Shown one piece after another: positions 1 through 6,647 of a DNA stretch of 9,379 nt; the stretch's first letter is position 1; each line of letters starts with the position of its first letter. The stretch is from NCBI GenBank assembly GCA_021158845.1, contig JAGGSY010000046.1, forward strand, positions 1-9,379. Reading direction: 5' to 3'. The notes beneath the pieces are model-generated. The model was not told the DNA's origin, did not search any database, and saw only the letters and a list, made by a program, of their open reading frames with translations. The DNA is from Caldisericia bacterium. GTDB lineage: Bacteria; Caldisericota; Caldisericia; B22-G15. A program made the position numbers and the translations under genes.

Positions 1-167
1 TTCTTGATGAATGGGGCGAAGTAGAGATTAAACTCCTCTCCATTTAAATAAGCTTTAGTTGATCCAATTTTAAGTGTCAAACTGATCTCGTGTGAATAGG
101 AAATCTTCTTAGGTGTAATGGTAAATAGAAGTGAGATAAGAAGTAGGGCTAAGATCAATTTTTTCAT
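1..167 (-). CDS. Secreted protein with copper amine oxidase N-terminal-like (stalk) domain, 3' end outside window
   Basis: Partial gene: 55 codons from ATG at 167 to the window edge, still open. The protein starts MKKLILALLLISLLFTI, a basic N-terminus followed by a hydrophobic core (residues 4-17), so it is probably exported by Sec. Residues about 28-55 (LTLKIGSTKAYLNGEEFN, then LYFAPFIK) match the opening of the copper-amine-oxidase N-terminal-like repeat (iGs..a.vNG....l...p.i.), a cell-surface stalk or protein-contact domain common in Gram-positive-type anaerobes and usually without oxidase activity. The start at 167 is chosen because AGGAGG (180-175) lies 7 nt upstream; the ATG at 171 is too close and its frame closes within 19 codons. 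The gene lies directly under a cobalamin riboswitch, so a link to corrinoid capture is inferred. The functional C-terminal part is not visible. Confidence 0.8.
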   Translation of the reverse strand, partial: MKKLILALLLISLLFTITPKKISYSHEISLTLKIGSTKAYLNGEEFNLYFAPFIK

Positions 168-204
168 TCATGCACCTCCTTTCCTTTCCGCGAAGGCGGA
201 AGGT
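168..204 (-). promoter_or_regulatory. Expression platform of the cobalamin riboswitch with ribosome binding site
   Basis: Between the riboswitch and the ATG, the transcript forms UUCCGC-CUUC-GCGGAA (201-186), a perfect 6-bp hairpin, followed 5 nt later by AGGAGG (180-175). The loop CUUC is complementary to GAAG inside the aptamer (278-275), so it could make the loop-loop contact typical of cobalamin riboswitches. Alternatively, ACCUUC (204-199) can pair with GGAGGU (179-174) and mask the ribosome binding site, excluding the hairpin. No U-tract follows the hairpin, so control of translation rather than termination is inferred. Confidence 0.55.
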
Positions 205-210
205 GATTTT

Positions 211-360
211 GTATCAGGCAGGTCTCCTGGCTTAGGGGTGATAACGCAAATTAATCTCTTAAGCCTTCCCAGGTCTTCCCCAGTGGCTTAAGAGTAGATG
301 CTCCCCCATCACAGTTGCGGGACAGCAGCGGACTTTCACCGCTTTCCCTAAACCTGATAC
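211..360 (-). promoter_or_regulatory. Cobalamin (B12) riboswitch
   Basis: Read on the minus strand this segment carries the conserved cobalamin aptamer in order: GGTGAAAGTCC (339-329), the core GCTGTCCCGCAACTGT (about 326-311), GCCACTGG (288-281), TGGGAAGGC (271-263) and the B12 box AGCCAGGAGACCTGCC (232-217). The ends close an 8-bp P1 stem, GTATCAGG (360-353) with CCTGATAC (218-211). CTCTTAAGCC and GGCTTAAGAG form a 10-bp internal stem. All the hallmark blocks are present, so it is probably functional. It binds a cobalamin and normally lowers expression of the gene below it, here a secreted stalk-domain protein whose ATG is 44 nt beyond P1. Confidence 0.96.
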
Positions 361-366
361 AATTAA

Positions 367-375
367 ATTCTACCA
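367..375 (-). promoter_or_regulatory. Extended -10 promoter for the riboswitch transcript
   Basis: The minus strand reads TGGTAGAAT at 375-367, an extended -10 (TGn plus TAGAAT, five of six matches to TATAAT). Placing its last base at -7 puts +1 at 360, exactly the first base of the riboswitch P1 stem. The -35 region (GATACA, 395-390, spacer 17) is poor, as is usual for extended -10 promoters. Confidence 0.65.
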
Positions 376-395
376 CAGATTTTAATCACTGTATC

Positions 396-424
396 TTGCA
401 TCAAAATATATTCTAAATTATTAT
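396..424 (+). promoter_or_regulatory. Candidate promoter of the preT-preA-molybdenum hydroxylase operon
   Basis: TTGCAT (396-401), a 17-nt spacer and TATTAT (419-424, five of six matches to TATAAT) would start transcription near 431. That gives a leader of about 21 nt holding the AGGGGTG ribosome site (441-447). The -35 is weak (three of six), so an activator may be needed. It is divergent from, and close to, the riboswitch promoter. Confidence 0.4.
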
Positions 425-451
425 TAAAGAAAAAGATTTAAGGGGTGATGA

Positions 452-1726
452 ATGGAGAAAAGCTTGATAGTTAGTATGATGGATGAGGAAAGGGTTGTGA
501 TGGAGGCAGAGAGGTGCCTTTTCTGTTATGATGCTCCATGTGAAAAGAAGTGCCCTGCCCATCTTCCAATATCGCAGTTCCTCTTTATGGTGAGAAACAG
601 AGACTTCATTGGAGCAACAAAGATGGTTAGATCCAGCCACGCATTTATAAACACAGCGGGATATGTTTGCCCAACAGAGATGCTCTGTCAGAGCGCATGC
701 ACAAGAGCAAAGATTGACTCACCCATAAACATAAGGGAAATTCACAGATTCCTCACAGATAACTTTGATGTGGAAGATTACCTTTCTCTTCCACCTATGG
801 ACAAAGAGGAGGTTGCAATAATTGGAGGAGGTCCCTCTGGTCTTTCCTGTGCCTTTGAACTAAGAAAAATGGGATACAAACCAGTTGTATTTGAAGAAGG
901 TGAATTAGGGGGTATTCCAGTTCAGGAGATATTTGAAGAAAGACTCCCAAGGGAAGTTACAAAAAAAGACATTGACTTTGTTTTCGGAAACTTCGTCCAC
1001 GAAATTAAGAGAGAGAAGGTCAAAGAGGTAAAACCACTATTAGACAAATACAGAGCAGTGTTTATAGCAACTGGGCTTACAAAAGAAACAGAACTTGAAA
1101 TTAAGGGAATTGAACTTAAAGGGGTGTATAAGGCAAGGAATCTCTTAAGAAAGATAAAGGGAGGGGAAAACTTACCAGATCTTGGGGAGAGAATAGGAAT
1201 TATAGGAGGAGGAAATGTAGCTTTAGAAATAGCAAATACACTCAAAACTCTGTCTCCTGACAGGGAGGTTTTAATAATATACAGAAGGGGACTCACTGAC
1301 ATGAAGGCATTTCCTGAAGAGATAGAAAGAGCAAAAAGAATTGGTGTGAATTTTTACTTCCAGTCAATACCTGAAGAGATTGTTGGAGAAAGTAATGTAG
1401 CGGGAATAAAGGTAAGTCAGGCAAAACTTATAAAAAGGGATGAATCTGGAAGAAGGAAACCAGAAAGGATAGAGAAAAGTGAGTTTATAATACCACTTAC
1501 ATCTGTTGTAATTGCCATAGGCCAGAAAATGGAGAATCTATTCCCAGAACTTGAAAGGGCTAAGGGTGTAGTAAAGATTGATGAGAATTTTATGACAAGC
1601 ATTCCTGGAGTTTTTGCAGGAGGAGATGTGGTAAACGGAGGAGACACAATTACAAGGGCAGTGGGAGATGGAAAAATTGCGGCGAGAAAAATAGATGAGT
1701 ATTTAAGGAGGAAGAGAGATGTTTAG
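452..1726 (+). CDS. preT: PreT-like NAD(P)H-dependent Fe-S flavoprotein (dihydropyrimidine dehydrogenase small-chain family)
   Basis: A 424-residue cytosolic oxidoreductase of the GltD/PreT family; E. coli PreT has about 412. It should take electrons from NAD(P)H through FAD and two 4Fe-4S clusters and pass them to the PreA partner encoded next. The Fe-S domain shows Cys22, 25, 30, 34 (CLFCYDAPCEKKCP) and Cys73, 79, 83 (CPTEMLCQSAC). The FAD fold carries GGGPSG at 125-130, the nucleotide fold GGGNVA at 252-257 with YRR at 277-279, and the closing flavin motif AGGD at 389-392. His98 sits where mammalian DPD has the cluster ligand Gln156 and GltD-type proteins have Glu. The start is set by AGGGGTG at 441-447; the ATG at 448 runs into an early stop. 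Its end overlaps preA by 8 nt. The family is certain; NADH versus NADPH is not resolved. Confidence 0.9.
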   Translation: MEKSLIVSMMDEERVVMEAERCLFCYDAPCEKKCPAHLPISQFLFMVRNRDFIGATKMVRSSHAFINTAGYVCPTEMLCQSACTRAKIDSPINIREIHRFLTDNFDVEDYLSLPPMDKEEVAIIGGGPSGLSCAFELRKMGYKPVVFEEGELGGIPVQEIFEERLPREVTKKDIDFVFGNFVHEIKREKVKEVKPLLDKYRAVFIATGLTKETELEIKGIELKGVYKARNLLRKIKGGENLPDLGERIGIIGGGNVALEIANTLKTLSPDREVLIIYRRGLTDMKAFPEEIERAKRIGVNFYFQSIPEEIVGESNVAGIKVSQAKLIKRDESGRRKPERIEKSEFIIPLTSVVIAIGQKMENLFPELERAKGVVKIDENFMTSIPGVFAGGDVVNGGDTITRAVGDGKIAARKIDEYLRRKRDV

Positions 1727-2951
1727 AAGAAAGGATCTATCTATAGATTTTCTTGGTATCCATCTTGAGCATCCATTCATTCTATCAGCAGCTCCACCAA
1801 CAGATGAACTTGAAATGGTGATAAACGGGCTGGAAGCAGGCTGGGCTGGAGCAATTCTTAAGACAACATCTGTTGAAGGAACTGAGGTTGATTTGAAGTA
1901 TCCAATGATGTCTTCCTTTGGAACAGGCTTGAGAAGAATAACAGGACTTGGAAACATTGACCTTATATCAAAGTATCATATTGATGAGGTAGAGAAGAGG
2001 GTAAGGATACTTAAGGAAAGATTCCCGAACAAAATGATAGGTGCAAGTATAATGGGGGCAAAAAAAGAAGACTGGCAGACTCTTGTCCATAGATTGAAAA
2101 AGGCTGGTGTGGACCTTATTGAATGTTCCTTCTCCTGTCCTCAGGGAAGTATGGGGGAGAGCCCTGGAAGGATGCTTGCACAATCTGTGAAAGCAACGGA
2201 GAAGGTTACAAGGTGGGTGAAAGAGGCAGCAGGAGACACTCCTGTGCTTATAAAAATAACCCCTCAGGTGACAGACATAGTGGAGGTTGCAGAAGCTGTG
2301 AAGAGGGGAGGAGCAGATGGGATAACTGCAAGTAATACAATTCCATCTCTTCTTGGAATTGATATATACTCCTTTGAGCCGTATCCAACAGTCTTTGGGA
2401 AGAGTTCCTACTCAGGTCTATCTGGAAATGCAATAAAACCTATAACTTTAAGGACAATAGCAGAGATAAAGAAGAATGTGGATATAGTGGTCTCTGGAAA
2501 TGGCGGAGCATACTCATGGAGAGATGCAGTTGAAATTATGCTTGTTGGTGCAAGTAATGTTCAATTCTGCACACTTCCAATGCACTATGGATTTAGGGTT
2601 ATTGAAAGTCTCTTATCTGGATTATCCAACTATCTTGAAGAGATGAATTTTTCATCTCCAATGGACATTGTTGGAAAGACTCTACCAAAGATAGTTGCCA
2701 ACGAGGAACTTCCAAAAGTGGAAGTCAAAGCACACATTGATGAGGATAAGTGTGTTGGGTGTGAGCTTTGCTATGTATCATGTAGAGATGGAGGACACAT
2801 GGCAATAGAATTGAAGGAGGATTCAAGAATTCCAAAGGTTAATGAGGATAAGTGTGTTGGGTGTGCAATGTGTATGCAGGTCTGTCCTGTAAATGCAATT
2901 CATATGATTGAAAAGATGGATTCAAAGGAACATAAGTTTGTAAGGAAATAA
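1719..2951 (+). CDS. preA: PreA-like FMN / 2x[4Fe-4S] dihydropyrimidine dehydrogenase subunit, substrate uncertain
   Basis: A 410-residue protein, the same size as E. coli PreA: a dihydroorotate-dehydrogenase-like FMN barrel (about 1-330) plus a C-terminal 2x[4Fe-4S] ferredoxin domain with Cys345, 348, 351, 355 and Cys379, 382, 385, 389. The barrel reduces a ring C=C bond using electrons from PreT. The catalytic Cys is present (Cys140 in SFSCPQG, matching pig DPD Cys671), as are Asn206-Thr207 (Asn736-Thr737) and the FMN-site Lys179 (IKITPQ). Two other uracil-binding residues differ: Lys115 for Asn609 and Ser137 for Asn668, by my by-eye alignment. AAGGAGG (1705-1711) lies 7 nt before the ATG, inside the end of preT. 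Because molybdenum hydroxylase genes follow directly, another heterocycle, such as an oxopurine, is a fair alternative to uracil. Confidence 0.88.
   Translation: MFRRKDLSIDFLGIHLEHPFILSAAPPTDELEMVINGLEAGWAGAILKTTSVEGTEVDLKYPMMSSFGTGLRRITGLGNIDLISKYHIDEVEKRVRILKERFPNKMIGASIMGAKKEDWQTLVHRLKKAGVDLIECSFSCPQGSMGESPGRMLAQSVKATEKVTRWVKEAAGDTPVLIKITPQVTDIVEVAEAVKRGGADGITASNTIPSLLGIDIYSFEPYPTVFGKSSYSGLSGNAIKPITLRTIAEIKKNVDIVVSGNGGAYSWRDAVEIMLVGASNVQFCTLPMHYGFRVIESLLSGLSNYLEEMNFSSPMDIVGKTLPKIVANEELPKVEVKAHIDEDKCVGCELCYVSCRDGGHMAIELKEDSRIPKVNEDKCVGCAMCMQVCPVNAIHMIEKMDSKEHKFVRK
2740..2865 (+). repeat. 24-nt perfect direct repeat within the ferredoxin domain of preA
   Basis: Bases 2740-2763 and 2842-2865 are identical over 24 nt. 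They encode the start of the two cluster motifs (DEDKCVGC and NEDKCVGC), 102 nt (34 codons) apart. Protein repeats are normal in 2x[4Fe-4S] domains, but identity at every wobble base is not required. It suggests recent homogenisation or chance codon agreement. Recombination between copies would delete one cluster motif in frame. Confidence 0.85.
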
Positions 2952-2953
2952 AA

Positions 2954-3421
2954 ATGAAAACTATAAAGATAAATTTTGTGCTTAATGGGGAAGAGATTAT
3001 TGATGAGGTGCCTGTGAACATAACTCTACTTGATTACTTAAGGGATTATCTCCGCCTTACAGGTACAAAGGAGGGATGTGGAAAGGGTGAGTGTGGAGCA
3101 TGCACAGTCATAATGAATGGAAGGAGTGTAAATTCCTGTATGGTTCTTATTCCTCAGGTGGATGGAAAGAATGTTTTAACAATTGAAGGTTTATCTAAGA
3201 ACGGCATTACAAAGATTCAGAAAGCTTTTGTAGAGGAAGGCGCAATACAATGTGGATTCTGCACCCCTGGAATGGTTATGAGCACATACTACTTACTATC
3301 AAAGAATCCTCATCCAAATGAAGAAGAGATAAGGGAAGGACTATCTGGAAATCTATGTAGATGCACAGGCTACAAAAAAATCATAGAAGCTGTTAAGAGA
3401 GTAAGTGGGGGTAAGAAATGA
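2954..3421 (+). CDS. Molybdenum hydroxylase small subunit, 2x[2Fe-2S]
   Basis: A 155-residue iron-sulfur subunit of the xanthine dehydrogenase family (E. coli XdhC type; CoxS and NdhS are relatives), of usual length. The N-terminal plant-ferredoxin-like domain binds one 2Fe-2S cluster through Cys42, 47, 50 (CGKGECGAC) and Cys62. The C-terminal helical domain binds the second through Cys100, Cys103 (CGFC) and Cys135, Cys137 (CRC). All eight ligands are present. It relays electrons from the molybdopterin site to the FAD subunit. It starts 2 nt after the preA stop, with AAGGAA (2942-2947) as ribosome site, and its stop overlaps the next start as ATGA. The family is certain; the substrate depends on the large subunit. 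Confidence 0.95.
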   Translation: MKTIKINFVLNGEEIIDEVPVNITLLDYLRDYLRLTGTKEGCGKGECGACTVIMNGRSVNSCMVLIPQVDGKNVLTIEGLSKNGITKIQKAFVEEGAIQCGFCTPGMVMSTYYLLSKNPHPNEEEIREGLSGNLCRCTGYKKIIEAVKRVSGGKK

Positions 3422-4284
3422 AGGAATTTGAGTATCTGAAACCAAGGGATTTAAATGAGGCACTTCTTTTTGCCAGAGAGTACGGGCACAGGAAAAGGTT
3501 TCTCGCTGGAGGAACAGACCTTATTGTCAGATTAAAGGACAATCTGATCAGAGAAGACTACATTATAGATATAGGGGAAATTGAGGAACTTAGAGGTATA
3601 GAGAAAAAGAACGGTGAAATACATATTGGGCCAATAACAACACACTCAGAGATAATTGAATCCGAGATAACAAAAAAGTATGCTCCTTTGCTTGTGGAGG
3701 CAGTTAAGACCATAGGCTCACCCCAGATAAGAAACAGGGGAACAATTGGCGGAAATATCTGCAACGCATCCCCTGCAGGGGATTCAATTCCTGCCCTCGT
3801 TGTCTCTGAAGCAAGATTTGTTGTAAAATCTCTTAATAATGAACGAATCATAGATATAAAGGATTTTTTTGTTGGTCCTGGAAAAACATCGTTAAAGCAG
3901 GACGAAATCCTTTACAAAATAATAATACCTGAGTGGAAGGAGAATGAAATAGGTTTCTTCAATAAACTGGGGCAGAGAAATGCCATGTCAATCTCAATAG
4001 CAAGTGTGGCAGTAAAGCTTGAGAGAGAAAAGGATAACAAATTTAAAAAAGCATTTGTATCCTTTGGAGCAGTCTCTCCTGTGGTGAACAGAGCAACCAA
4101 GTGTGAAAATTTACTTACAGAGAGGGAATTAGATTCAAAAGATTACATATTTGAAGCTGCAAACTGTGCTTTAGATGAGGTAAACCCAATAACAGATGTA
4201 AGGGCAACAAGGGAGTATAGAAGGGAAGTCTCAAAATACCTACTCTATGAGAGTCTTCTGAACTTATTGGGGATTGGAGGTTAG
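3418..4284 (+). CDS. Molybdenum hydroxylase FAD-binding medium subunit
   Basis: A 288-residue FAD subunit (E. coli XdhB / CoxM type), standard length. Residues about 1-170 form the flavin domain, with LAGGTDL at 29-35 and the second FAD loop at 98-122 (TIGSPQIRNRGTIGGN, then an NASPAGD stretch). The rest is the CO-dehydrogenase-flavoprotein C-terminal domain. No Cys-rich insertion is seen, so it lacks the extra 4Fe-4S cluster of 4-hydroxybenzoyl-CoA reductase. It receives electrons from the 2Fe-2S subunit and passes them to NAD+ or another acceptor. Its start overlaps the preceding stop by 4 nt (ATGA), with a G-rich ribosome site at 3405-3412, so translation is probably coupled. Confidence 0.94.
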   Translation: MKEFEYLKPRDLNEALLFAREYGHRKRFLAGGTDLIVRLKDNLIREDYIIDIGEIEELRGIEKKNGEIHIGPITTHSEIIESEITKKYAPLLVEAVKTIGSPQIRNRGTIGGNICNASPAGDSIPALVVSEARFVVKSLNNERIIDIKDFFVGPGKTSLKQDEILYKIIIPEWKENEIGFFNKLGQRNAMSISIASVAVKLEREKDNKFKKAFVSFGAVSPVVNRATKCENLLTERELDSKDYIFEAANCALDEVNPITDVRATREYRREVSKYLLYESLLNLLGIGG

Positions 4285-4288
4285 GCAT

Positions 4289-6601
4289 ATGAAAATAAAA
4301 GTTGAAAAACCCGTTGAAAAGAAGGAAAAATGGATTGGGAAAAAAGTCCCACAGATTTTATCCAGCAAGAAGGTTACAGGGAAACTTAAGTATCCATCAG
4401 ACATATACCTTGAAAATATGTTGTGGGGAGTAGTTGTAAGGAGTAAATATCCCCATGCAGTAATAAAGAGAATAGATACAACAAAAGCTGAAAATTTTCC
4501 GGGTGTGGTAAAGGTTCTTACATGGAGAGACATACCAGGAGAGAATGGTTTTGGCATAGTTGTGCATGACCAACCAGCTCTTTGTAAGGACAAAGTGAGA
4601 TATGTTGGTGATGCAGTGGCACTTATAGCAGCTGAAACCAGAGAAATCGCCGAAAAGGCAAGAGAACTTGTAGAAATTGATTATGAGCCACTTCCTGTTG
4701 TAAAAGACCCTATCCTTGCTATGAGCGAAGACTCACCAAAGGTTCATGAAAAGGGAAACATACATCTTCACACTGTGATAAATAAAGGAGACATAGATAA
4801 GGGATTTAGTGAGGCAGATCTTATTATTGAAAATGAGTATAGAACAGGAAGACAGGAACATGCATACCTTGAAACAGAATCTGGTGTTGCATACTACGAT
4901 GAGGATACCGACCTTCTTACTGTATGGTGTGGAGGGCAGTATGCATTTAGAGATCAAATTCAAATTGCAAGAGTGCTTGCCCTTGACCCAAGAAAGGTGA
5001 GAGTTATTGCAAACCCACTTGGTGGAGGATTTGGTGGAAAGGATGAGATAACAACACAGATACATCTTGCTCTCCTTACTTATTACACAAAGAGACCTGT
5101 AAAAATGGTTATCTCAAGAGAGGAATCCATGATTTTCTCCTGGAAGAGACACCCAATGATCTTAAGATACAAAACAGGAGTTAAGAAGGATGGGACACTT
5201 GTAGCAAACGAGGTTTACATCTATGCTGATACAGGAGCATACGCCTCTCTTGGTGGACCTGTGGTAAATCTTGCTGTGGAACACTCCTGCGGTCCATACA
5301 GGATACCAAATACACACATTGAGGGCTTCTGCATATACACAAACAATGGAGTAGCTGGTGCCTTCAGAGGATTTGGAGTAAATCAGGTAACCTTTGCCAT
5401 GGAATCTCAGATGGATGAAATTGCAAGAAAACTCAATATGGATCCAGTGGAGTTAAGAAGAAAGAATATCTTAAAGAGAGGAGAAGAGACTGGAATTGGA
5501 AGTGTAATTGAAACCAGTATGGGACTTAAAGAGATTCTTGACGAGATTGAGAAATCTGAAATCTACAAAAAAAGAGAGAAAATAAAAGTGTCAGATAAAC
5601 CATGGATAAAAAGAGGGGTTGGCATAGCAATATCATATCAGGGAACAGGACTTGGAGTTGGTCTTCCAGATTATGGGTCTGCTTGGATAGAGATGAGGAA
5701 GGATGGCGGATTTAATGTATTTGCAGGAAATGTTGATGTGGGACAGGGTTTACAAACAAGTTTTAAACTTATTGCCTTAGAGACACTCTGCTTGAGAGAT
5801 GAAAGAAAGATTCATATAATAACAGGGGACACCCATCTTACACCTGATTCTGGCACATCCACTGCCTCTGCAGGAACATACAGAGGTGGTAGAGCAATCC
5901 ATATGGCAGGAATAAAAATGAGAGATTTATTAAAAAAACATACCTCCCAAATACTGGGTGAAGATGAAAAGAATCTTGAAATAGAGGATGGGGTCATCTT
6001 TGTAAAGGATAATCCAGAAAAAAGAGTAAGCTATGAGGAACTTGGAGAGTATCTTTCCAAAAAGGGAAGACTTCCAAAAACAGAGGGGCATTTCTATTTC
6101 CCAACATCAAAAACAAAAATACCTGGTGCCTTTGGTCTTCCTCATTACATCTTCAGTTTTTCAGGAAGTGTAGCCCTTGTTGAGGTAAACACATTAACAG
6201 GCAAAGTGAATCTTATAAAAGCTGTAAATATAATTGACGGTGGAAGAGTAATTAACAAGATTGGATTTGAAGGTCAATCTGAAGGTGGAATAGTAATGGG
6301 TATGGGATATGCTCTTATGGAGGATACAATTATAGAGAATGGATACTTTCTAACAGAGAACTTCTCCACATACATAATTCCAACAATAAAGGATGCACCA
6401 AAAGAGATAGAGACAATACCTGTTGAGACATATGAGGAACTTGGACCTTACGGAGAAAAGGGAATTGGAGAAACTGTAATGGTTCCAATTGCTCCAGCAA
6501 TAACAAATGGAATCTTTGATGCAGTTGGTGCAAGGATAAAACAAATTCCTGCTACACCGGAGAGAGTCTTTTGGGCTATCAGAAAAAAGGAGGGGAAATA
6601 A
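4289..6601 (+). CDS. Molybdenum hydroxylase large (molybdopterin) subunit, xanthine dehydrogenase family
   Basis: A 770-residue catalytic subunit with a complete aldehyde-oxidase/xanthine-dehydrogenase a/b domain and Mo-pterin-binding domain. Motifs: GGGFGGKDE (245-253), AFRGFG (358-363; Arg360 matches bovine Arg912), GQG (485-487) and GEKGIGE with the probable catalytic base Glu728. It should hydroxylate a carbon next to a ring nitrogen with water as oxygen donor. The start at 4289 is chosen because GGAGG (4276-4280) lies 8 nt upstream; an in-frame TTG at 4274 overlaps the FAD gene and that ribosome site. Two bovine purine-binding residues are not matched: Asp252 for Glu802 and Leu328 for Arg880. 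The substrate could therefore be xanthine/hypoxanthine in another mode, nicotinate or another N-heterocycle. No cofactor-sulfuration gene (XdhC/MobA type) lies in the window. Confidence 0.92.
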   Translation: MKIKVEKPVEKKEKWIGKKVPQILSSKKVTGKLKYPSDIYLENMLWGVVVRSKYPHAVIKRIDTTKAENFPGVVKVLTWRDIPGENGFGIVVHDQPALCKDKVRYVGDAVALIAAETREIAEKARELVEIDYEPLPVVKDPILAMSEDSPKVHEKGNIHLHTVINKGDIDKGFSEADLIIENEYRTGRQEHAYLETESGVAYYDEDTDLLTVWCGGQYAFRDQIQIARVLALDPRKVRVIANPLGGGFGGKDEITTQIHLALLTYYTKRPVKMVISREESMIFSWKRHPMILRYKTGVKKDGTLVANEVYIYADTGAYASLGGPVVNLAVEHSCGPYRIPNTHIEGFCIYTNNGVAGAFRGFGVNQVTFAMESQMDEIARKLNMDPVELRRKNILKRGEETGIGSVIETSMGLKEILDEIEKSEIYKKREKIKVSDKPWIKRGVGIAISYQGTGLGVGLPDYGSAWIEMRKDGGFNVFAGNVDVGQGLQTSFKLIALETLCLRDERKIHIITGDTHLTPDSGTSTASAGTYRGGRAIHMAGIKMRDLLKKHTSQILGEDEKNLEIEDGVIFVKDNPEKRVSYEELGEYLSKKGRLPKTEGHFYFPTSKTKIPGAFGLPHYIFSFSGSVALVEVNTLTGKVNLIKAVNIIDGGRVINKIGFEGQSEGGIVMGMGYALMEDTIIENGYFLTENFSTYIIPTIKDAPKEIETIPVETYEELGPYGEKGIGETVMVPIAPAITNGIFDAVGARIKQIPATPERVFWAIRKKEGK

Positions 6602-6617
6602 CCAAACACCTGTTTGG
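6602..6617. repeat. Perfect 7-bp inverted repeat after the hydroxylase operon
   Basis: CCAAACA-CC-TGTTTGG begins at the base after the large-subunit stop and ends 2 nt before the TTGACA at 6620. No T-run follows (GGTTGAC comes next), so it is not a standard terminator. It may be an operator for the downstream promoter or a 3'-end stabilising hairpin. Confidence 0.6.
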
Positions 6618-6619
6618 GG

Positions 6620-6647
6620 TTGACAAGTTTGAAGTTTGTTATAAAAT
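6620..6647 (+). promoter_or_regulatory. Promoter in the gap between convergent operons
   Basis: TTGACA (6620-6625, perfect -35), a 16-nt spacer and TAAAAT (6642-6647, five of six) predict a start near 6654. There is no gene on this strand downstream; what follows is a folded segment and a terminator hairpin. The spacer holds a tandem AAGTTTG (6625-6631, 6632-6638), and TTTTGG is doubled at 6647-6658. Confidence 0.6.

Noticed and set aside
922..1302. Minus-strand frame (126 codons) opposite preT
   Set aside because: Antisense shadow of the NAD(P)H-binding domain of preT; no ribosome site or domain.
4274..4288. TTG start five codons upstream for the Mo subunit
   Set aside because: It covers the GGAGG ribosome site and overlaps the FAD gene; ATG at 4289 has ideal spacing.
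6602..6617. Palindrome read as the terminator of the hydroxylase operon
   Set aside because: No T-run follows it; the hairpin at 6740-6769 is a much better terminator for the plus strand.
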